DNA of 12,072 bases from Acidobacteriota bacterium (GTDB lineage: Bacteria; Acidobacteriota; Vicinamibacteria; Vicinamibacterales; UBA8438): NCBI GenBank assembly GCA_003533545.1, contig DQEK01000391.1:1-12072 (forward strand), given 5' to 3'. The position numbers and the translations under genes are program-made. Positions 6,422 through 12,072 of the stretch are shown here, one piece after another. Below the pieces are notes generated by a model. The model did not search any database. It was not told the origin of the DNA and worked only from the letters and a program-made list of their open reading frames with translations. Numbering within the stretch: position 1 is the first letter of the stretch; each line of letters begins with the position of its first letter.

Positions 6422-7762
6422 TCACCGCACAATCCAGAGCTCGGTCTGTGGACCGGACAGAAACTCCGGCGCCCGGTCTCCCCGGACCAGGATATCTTCC
6501 TCGCGCATGATCGTGACAAGCTGGCCCTCCCACTCGGCCACCGGTACGCTAACCGCAAATTCAAGGGACACCCAATCGCCATCCTTCAGAGAGATCTGCG
6601 GATGCTCGCCGTAGCGTTCTGGCCAGTCGTGAATGGCCCACATACCGGCATCGTGGACCCAGTATCCCTGAACGTGCGAATACACCAGCAGCTCGATCGC
6701 GTCCGAAACGGCACGAGTCTCCGCGCGACGCTTGATGTCAGCGCCGTTCCGTCCGACCTGCATTTCATCCAGAATGATGGTCGCCGCGCGACGAGACGAC
6801 TCGAACGCGCGCACGAGCCCCTCGGGGGGCGCGGTCTCCCCAGCACGCAAGACGTACGCCATCTTCTGCTGGTCGGCGACGATACCGGACGTCCGCACGC
6901 CGAAATCCACGTGCAGCAGATCACCGGGTTCAATCACCGGGTCATCCGCATCGTCGAGGGCGAGGCTGCCAATTCGTTGCAGGTCGATCGACGCAGGAAA
7001 GTTGAACTCGAATCCCTGACGCTTCCATTCAGCCGTGATCCAGTACTGCACGTCCATCAGGGAGGTACGACCCGGCGTAACCACTTCGTTCGACAGTGCG
7101 CGACGCAGAATGGCGTACGTGGCCTCGCTGGCCTCACGTTGGATCGCGTCCTCGGCGGACGTATGTCTCGAGGCATAATCGATCACGAGCGGTTCTGAAG
7201 ACACCAACCGACCGGCAAGCCGATCTCCGAGCGCGTCCAACAAATAGTCTTTAAGTTCAGCCGTCAACCCGTCGGCCATGCTAATAGTGCGGGACTGATT
7301 AATCGCGATACGCTGCGGGTCTCGCGCCGCAAGGTACTCGCGAAGATGAGGCCTGAGTCCCTCTTCGCCGTATGACGTGGCTGTGTCGTAGAACCGATTT
7401 AGGTGGCCACTGAGGTGGGTGCCGATGGCGGTGGCCTCCAGAGCCACTCCGGCATCATGAAACAGATAGGCATTGCGGTGGCCGTACCAACCGGTGATTC
7501 CGTAGCCGCCAAACAGTTCAAGCACGGGGTCGGGTGTGTTCTCCCGACTCAGAATGATCCAGAGATCGACACCGTGCTCCCGCATAACCGGTAACAGATG
7601 ACGCTGCATCTTTTCGGCCTTTACGGCCCATTCGCGCTCAGAGCGCGCTCGGATCAGCTCCGGCGTGATCTGGGCCGCCACGGGGATCGTCGTGACCGCC
7701 AAGCTCACCGCCAGCGCGGGCAACACGCGCTGCACGGCAAAGCGGACCCTCGGGAACCTCAT
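6422..7762 (-). CDS. Secreted M24-family metallopeptidase (aminopeptidase P-like)
   Basis: Pita-bread-fold peptidase of family M24, 446 aa, expected to remove N-terminal residues before proline or cleave Xaa-Pro dipeptides. A signal peptide (about 1-30, ending in VAA-Q) puts it in the periplasm or outside. The N-terminal creatinase-like domain runs from about 40 to 200 and the catalytic domain from about 205 to 446. The dimetal ligands can be placed: Asp286 and Asp297 (11 apart, as in E. coli PepP), His363, Glu401 and Glu421. His370 in HDAG matches the substrate-binding histidine of PepP. Its ATG overlaps the stop of the upstream propeller gene as ATGA, so it is probably translationally coupled. 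Export is unusual relative to cytosolic PepP. Prolidase or other M24 activity cannot be excluded. Confidence 0.9.
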   Translation of the reverse strand: MRFPRVRFAVQRVLPALAVSLAVTTIPVAAQITPELIRARSEREWAVKAEKMQRHLLPVMREHGVDLWIILSRENTPDPVLELFGGYGITGWYGHRNAYLFHDAGVALEATAIGTHLSGHLNRFYDTATSYGEEGLRPHLREYLAARDPQRIAINQSRTISMADGLTAELKDYLLDALGDRLAGRLVSSEPLVIDYASRHTSAEDAIQREASEATYAILRRALSNEVVTPGRTSLMDVQYWITAEWKRQGFEFNFPASIDLQRIGSLALDDADDPVIEPGDLLHVDFGVRTSGIVADQQKMAYVLRAGETAPPEGLVRAFESSRRAATIILDEMQVGRNGADIKRRAETRAVSDAIELLVYSHVQGYWVHDAGMWAIHDWPERYGEHPQISLKDGDWVSLEFAVSVPVAEWEGQLVTIMREEDILVRGDRAPEFLSGPQTELWIVR

Positions 7763-8877
7763 TCCCCGTACGTGATCCGGTAGATCGCGCCCGCCCGGTC
7801 GTCCGTAACCAACAACGCGCCGTCGGGCATCACCTCAACATCGACCGGGCGTCCCCACGACGAATTGTCCGAGGAGAGCCACCCCTCGGCGAAGACCGAG
7901 TAGTTTGCCACCCGATTGCCCTCGAGCGTAGCCACGGTGATTCGGTATCCGGTGTGCCCCGCCTCGGGCGTCCGATTCCACGACCCGTGTTCGGCGATGA
8001 AGATCTGGTTTCGATACTGCGCGGGAAACATCGACCCAGTGTAGAAACGCATCCCGAGCGAGGCCACGTGGGGTCCGAGGGTCTGCGCCGGTGGCGAGAA
8101 CTCGTCGCACGCCCGCCGCTCGCCAAACTCAGGGTCTGGAATGTCTCCCTGGTGACAGAACGGAAACCCGAAGTGCATTCCGAGATCGGGCGCGTGGTTC
8201 AGGGTGTCCCCCGGGGTCTCGTCACCGAGCCGGTCGCGGCCGTTGCTGGTAAACCAGAGTTCACCCGTGTTTGGGTGCCAGTCAAAGCCCACTGAATTCC
8301 GCACCCCGTGGGCGAACACCTCCTGCCCACTACCATCCGGGTTCATTCGTGTAATGCTGGCAAATCGTCCATCCTCACCAGTCCGATCGCAGATGTTGCA
8401 AGGCGCTCCGACCGGGACGTAAAGCTTGCCATCCGGCCCGAACCGGATGAACTTCCAGCCGTGCGATCGCTCAGTCGGATAGTCTTCGTCCACCACGACT
8501 GGCTCGGGAGGATTCTGCAACCGGCTTTCAATACCGTCGTAGCGAAGAATACGGCTCACCTCGGCGACGTACAGCGAACCATCCCGAAAAGCGACGCCGT
8601 TCGGCGTGTTCAGTCCGGTCGCGATCGTGATTACCTCGTCGGCCTTCTGATCCTGATTGCGGTCGAGCACGGCATACACATCGCCCGCCTGCCGGGTACT
8701 GACAAAGAGTGTCCCCCCCGGCGACCGCGCCATCGAACGCGCGTTCGGCACATCAGGCGCGTACACGTCAATCGAGAAGCCGGGCGGCAAGGTGAGCGCA
8801 TCGATATCCTGGGCAACCGCAACACTAGCGGTGACCACGACCAAGCCACACGCCGTGACGAGAAAATTTCGGAACAC
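7759..8877 (-). CDS. Secreted glucose/sorbosone dehydrogenase-family beta-propeller
   Basis: Six-bladed propeller of the GSDH/L-sorbosone dehydrogenase family (soluble PQQ-dependent aldose dehydrogenase type), 372 aa, exported by a signal peptide (about 1-22, ending VAVAQ). Family members oxidise sugars or related alcohols and aldehydes in the periplasm, often with PQQ. Family-like motifs: LPPGFSIDVYA (30-40), His139 in SHGWKF (candidate catalytic base), HGVRNSVGFDWHP (190-202, with Arg193 in the place of the conserved active-site Arg) and VTDDRAGAIYRI near the end. Cys160/163 and Cys241/257 could form disulfides. The start is the GTG at 8877, which has GGGAGG 5 nt upstream and begins the signal peptide. 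The frame stays open to 9273, but that part overlaps the preceding gene and is not protein-like. PQQ dependence is not proven. Confidence 0.88.
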   Translation of the reverse strand: MFRNFLVTACGLVVVTASVAVAQDIDALTLPPGFSIDVYAPDVPNARSMARSPGGTLFVSTRQAGDVYAVLDRNQDQKADEVITIATGLNTPNGVAFRDGSLYVAEVSRILRYDGIESRLQNPPEPVVVDEDYPTERSHGWKFIRFGPDGKLYVPVGAPCNICDRTGEDGRFASITRMNPDGSGQEVFAHGVRNSVGFDWHPNTGELWFTSNGRDRLGDETPGDTLNHAPDLGMHFGFPFCHQGDIPDPEFGERRACDEFSPPAQTLGPHVASLGMRFYTGSMFPAQYRNQIFIAEHGSWNRTPEAGHTGYRITVATLEGNRVANYSVFAEGWLSSDNSSWGRPVDVEVMPDGALLVTDDRAGAIYRITYGE

Positions 8878-8882
8878 GGGAA

Positions 8883-8888
8883 CCTCCC
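8883..8888 (-). promoter_or_regulatory. Shine-Dalgarno GGGAGG fixing a GTG start
   Basis: On the minus strand GGGAGG is followed by TTCCC and then GTG (8877-8875). This spacing, with a signal peptide beginning at that GTG, decides the start of the propeller gene over the much longer ATG-initiated frame. Confidence 0.75.
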
Positions 8889-8962
8889 TCAAGAGTAAGC
8901 GCCAAGTTGATGCGCCAGAGGACGCAGAATACCGAAGTCGGAGAAAAAGGGGTAGTCGAGCG

Positions 8963-11944
8963 CTAGTACCGGAAGAGGTACGAAATCTTGGTGAAAAAAG
9001 CTCGGTTCGTGCGTTGGAAGTCAGTGGTGAAAAACAATGGCTCGTCGTCATCATCGAAGAGCAGGTCTCCCTGCTGATAACGATCGTCGTACCCGACGAA
9101 AAACACGGTTCCTGCATTAACGCGATAGGTAAGTAGGAGGTTGGCCCCGAGAGTGCGACTAAACGTGTTGTGCTCCAGAATATTGCGGAGCAGGAGCCGC
9201 TCGGTAAACTGGTACGTGGTCTGGGCCCGGAAAATCTTGACATCGAACACTTCAGACTCGTCCAACGGATCAATGAGCCGGCTCGTACTGACTTGGATCG
9301 ACGATTGCAGCCGGCTCACTGGGCGCAGTGACGCAAACACTCTGCCGTTCGATCCGTTGCCGAGAAACGGCGTGCCGCTGAAGCGCACCTGGTCGCCCCA
9401 ACTGTAACTGCCACCAACCGAAAGAAGCCGGCTGGTATTAACATTGCCGCCCAGAGACTGACGGACCTTGTCGAAATTGATCCCGCCGAACCGTTCCATC
9501 TCCCTCTGAACACTGCCGTTCACCGAAATATTCTTGGCGAATGAAGCCCGCAAACTCAGCCGGGCCTCTTCATCCTCGAGTACGTCCTCAAAGTTCCAGT
9601 TTCGACTGTACGAAAACTGGGGGCCCCAGTTGATAAGCCAACTTTCCGGCCACCAGCGGTAGCCGAGGCTACTCGACACGCGTCTGATGTCCCGCCGGCG
9701 GATAAAACCGACATCACTGTCAAACTCGGGATCAATCGAGTAAAACGACACGTTGTAACTCACGTTCCGTCCGCTGCTTCGATATCCCCCGTCAAACATC
9801 GGGCCGGAGGTCTTGGCACCGGCGAGATCCCGATTCTGCGTGGTGAGCGCCGCGAAGTCCAACGAAGCCGTCGGGGTCACCTGGAAACGACTATCAACAC
9901 CCATCAAACGGCTGTAGCTGCCAAGAAACTCACGGTCCGTGAAGACGGCGCCAACATGGGACTGCGAATAGAGGTCGTAGCGGGCTCGCCCGATGACCGT
10001 GGTCGCACTCTGTCCGAAACCCCGCTCAGTCGGGTCGTCCAACTTCCCGGCGGCCTCATCGTTGGCGAAGAGCAAACCAACTGTCGTCTTGCCGATTTTT
10101 CCGGTCACCTTGCCACCGTACCGGGGATCGACGATGGTTCGCGTGTTCACGAAATTTACCGGGCCCCGGATGTCGAAGATTTCCTGTCCCTCTAGGAAGA
10201 AGGGACGTAGTTCAGAGAAAAACAGTGGAAACCGCTGGTTTACCTCGATCTGCGGGCGGTCGGACTCAATCTGCGAGAAATCGGGATTGTAGGTGAAGTC
10301 GAGCGTGAGGTTAGGCGTCAATCCATACTTAAAATTAAGACCGCCCTCGGGTTGCCGTTCTTCGCCAAACGCACCTGTCGACCTATCTAGTGAACCCGCC
10401 TGAATGGCGGTCACTGTTGGCAGAATTTCAAGGTTACGACTCGTTGACAGGTTGCGGAGCCCCTCCAAGAGTCCCATCTGCGGCATGAATCCAGACACAT
10501 CGCGCGAGACTGGCGCCCAAACAACGACTTCATCCTTTCCTCTAATCGACCGTGCGACCTGAAACCCCCAGCGGTGTGTTTCACTCGACGGGTAACGCAA
10601 GCTCTTGAACGGAATCGCGAGTTCGGCCGTCCACCCGTCGTCAACGAGCACACCTCCAGAGTCAAACAAAACATCCCACGACGAATCCCCCTGCGGCACC
10701 GAACTCGATCCGCCCCGGTATCCACCACGTCCACCGCCGCCACTCATTAGTGAATCGCCCTGGACTCCGTAGCCGTTGAGGCTGAACACGAAGGCGCGCT
10801 GCTGATCAAGAAACGTATCGAAATAGATCGAGATCGTATCGTCGCTGAACGACGCGCGATCGCGGTCGACTCTGTTGGCACGCACGATGCCAGGGTTCGA
10901 GTAGTGGGCGTGCATGCCCACATAGAGGTGAGTACTGTCGAACGCCACAAAGACTTCAGTGTCCTCAGTCGCCGGTTCCCCCTCTACCGGGGAGACCTGC
11001 ACGAACTCTGTAATCCGGGTCGCGGTTTGCCAGATGGGGTCGTCGAGCGCCCCGTCGACTGTTGGCCGTTCCATCGCAAAGTCGGCGGTCACGCTTGGTC
11101 GCCCGGCAAGAATACCGGCGGACCCCGCCCCGGCGGCCGGCGCGAGAAAAGGTTCACCTGCAGGCTGAACGGAACGCCCCGGCGGCAACACGACACCACC
11201 GGCCACGACATCATCCGGGGCTCGACCGGAAGCGCGAGGGCGCCCAACCCCGGCACCGACGTCAGGGCCACGACGTTCCGCCCCATCACCGGCGTCAACC
11301 GACGGCTCCGTAGACACGGCCGCCACTCGACCTTCCCTGGTCGCGGGCGAACTAACGGAGGAAGTCACCCGGGTGCTCAGTGCTCTAACGATCTGGTCCT
11401 GTAGATCGAAGATCGCCTCAACGGTGCCGTCCACGGTTAACGTGTCGGCGACGTCTCCCGCCCGCACGTCAACCAAACGCGCCGTGACGCGCAGCTGCTG
11501 ACCCACGCGCTGGTACCCGCCGGTCACAACCCAACGCACCCCCAGTCGACGACCCAACCGGGTGGCGTCTGTTGAATCGATCGGCACGCCAGCGTCACCG
11601 CGAAGTGCGGCCGTCACCCGATCCCGGCCGACAACCCTCGCCCCGGGCGTACTAGACAAATCCGCCGCCACGGTCTCAGCAAAGCCATCACCCATCCAGT
11701 CGTCCAATACGTCGCGCGAGATGTTGGTGAACGGGACAACCGCGAATGTGCGGTCCGGTAGGGCGCCCGCGTCGTCGGTCTCACGCTCGCCCTGACCCTC
11801 GCGGTCCTGTCCGATCGGCACGGCATTCACCGCGGTGGCCCGCACGTGCTGGTCCTCGCCGCCAGAGGACAACACACGCGGGAACCCCCCAGCCGACGAC
11901 GACGCGAGCAGCAACACGGTGAATATGACGGTGTGACGAAACAT
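8963..11944 (-). CDS. TolB-like domain / CBM9-like / DUF5916 outer-membrane barrel fusion
   Basis: Large envelope protein of 993 aa. From the ATG at 11944: a signal peptide (about 1-20); a TolB-like/FlgO-type domain (about 64-191) with FAVVPFTNIS, then DDWMGDGFAETVAADLS, LGVRWVVTGGY and a closing DLQDQIVRAL; a Gly/Ala/Pro/Arg-rich linker (about 192-290); a CBM9-like domain (about 291-480) with PTVDGALDDPIW and ISIYFDTFLDQQRAFVFSLN; then a DUF5916-type beta-barrel of about 500 residues ending in YLFRY, the terminal aromatic typical of outer-membrane barrels. DUF5916 proteins have no settled function. The N-terminal domain suggests sensing or scaffolding in the periplasm; this is inference. A GTG at 12016 with GGGAG 4 nt upstream would add 24 residues before the signal peptide and cannot be excluded. 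The propeller gene starts 85 nt downstream. Confidence 0.85.
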   Translation of the reverse strand: MFRHTVIFTVLLLASSSAGGFPRVLSSGGEDQHVRATAVNAVPIGQDREGQGERETDDAGALPDRTFAVVPFTNISRDVLDDWMGDGFAETVAADLSSTPGARVVGRDRVTAALRGDAGVPIDSTDATRLGRRLGVRWVVTGGYQRVGQQLRVTARLVDVRAGDVADTLTVDGTVEAIFDLQDQIVRALSTRVTSSVSSPATREGRVAAVSTEPSVDAGDGAERRGPDVGAGVGRPRASGRAPDDVVAGGVVLPPGRSVQPAGEPFLAPAAGAGSAGILAGRPSVTADFAMERPTVDGALDDPIWQTATRITEFVQVSPVEGEPATEDTEVFVAFDSTHLYVGMHAHYSNPGIVRANRVDRDRASFSDDTISIYFDTFLDQQRAFVFSLNGYGVQGDSLMSGGGGRGGYRGGSSSVPQGDSSWDVLFDSGGVLVDDGWTAELAIPFKSLRYPSSETHRWGFQVARSIRGKDEVVVWAPVSRDVSGFMPQMGLLEGLRNLSTSRNLEILPTVTAIQAGSLDRSTGAFGEERQPEGGLNFKYGLTPNLTLDFTYNPDFSQIESDRPQIEVNQRFPLFFSELRPFFLEGQEIFDIRGPVNFVNTRTIVDPRYGGKVTGKIGKTTVGLLFANDEAAGKLDDPTERGFGQSATTVIGRARYDLYSQSHVGAVFTDREFLGSYSRLMGVDSRFQVTPTASLDFAALTTQNRDLAGAKTSGPMFDGGYRSSGRNVSYNVSFYSIDPEFDSDVGFIRRRDIRRVSSSLGYRWWPESWLINWGPQFSYSRNWNFEDVLEDEEARLSLRASFAKNISVNGSVQREMERFGGINFDKVRQSLGGNVNTSRLLSVGGSYSWGDQVRFSGTPFLGNGSNGRVFASLRPVSRLQSSIQVSTSRLIDPLDESEVFDVKIFRAQTTYQFTERLLLRNILEHNTFSRTLGANLLLTYRVNAGTVFFVGYDDRYQQGDLLFDDDDEPLFFTTDFQRTNRAFFTKISYLFRY

Positions 11945-12072
11945 GGACGGGCAGGACCAGCAGATAGCGGACACGTGAGGCCGATGCGTCGGCAACAATA
12001 CAGGCGTCAGAGGCACGCGTCTCCCAGAGTCTCTAGAATCTCGGCAACCGATTCCGAACCGGGGCCGCGCAC

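Overview
The window is GC-rich DNA from an uncultured-looking Gram-negative bacterium. An outer-membrane beta-barrel protein (DUF5916 type), a c-type cytochrome, and several secreted families seen again and again in Acidobacteriota and Gemmatimonadota suggest one of those phyla, possibly a Vicinamibacteria-like lineage. This assignment is inference from gene families and composition; no marker gene is present.

Layout. The left edge carries the 3' part of a plus-strand D-2-hydroxyacid dehydrogenase (GhrA-like), which runs convergently into the rest. Everything else is on the minus strand. In transcription order (right to left) it reads: a large fusion protein (TolB-like domain, CBM9-like domain, DUF5916 barrel); a glucose/sorbosone dehydrogenase-family propeller; an M24 (aminopeptidase P-like) peptidase whose start overlaps the propeller stop by ATGA; tRNA-Ser(GCT) with encoded CCA; a secreted protein of unknown function with a PDLQGVW motif; a c-type cytochrome fused to a PHM-like copper type II monooxygenase; a secreted Ig/PKD-like protein of unknown function; and a membrane-anchored alpha/beta hydrolase.

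How the genes may work together. Six consecutive minus-strand proteins carry N-terminal signal peptides and the seventh has N-terminal membrane segments, so this is a block for the cell envelope and periplasm. Two are likely redox enzymes (sugar-dehydrogenase-type propeller, haem/copper monooxygenase). The others are a peptidase, an esterase-type hydrolase and an outer-membrane barrel. Only the propeller and peptidase pair is clearly coupled. A sigma70-like promoter precedes the cytochrome/monooxygenase gene, and hairpins lie after three genes, so the block is probably several transcription units. A shared role in oxidising or degrading external organic matter is plausible but unproven.

I see no CRISPR array, insertion sequence, prophage, toxin-antitoxin or recognisable defence locus. 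The points most worth a second look are the haem-copper monooxygenase, which keeps all six PHM-type copper ligands, and the TolB-like/CBM9/DUF5916 fusion.
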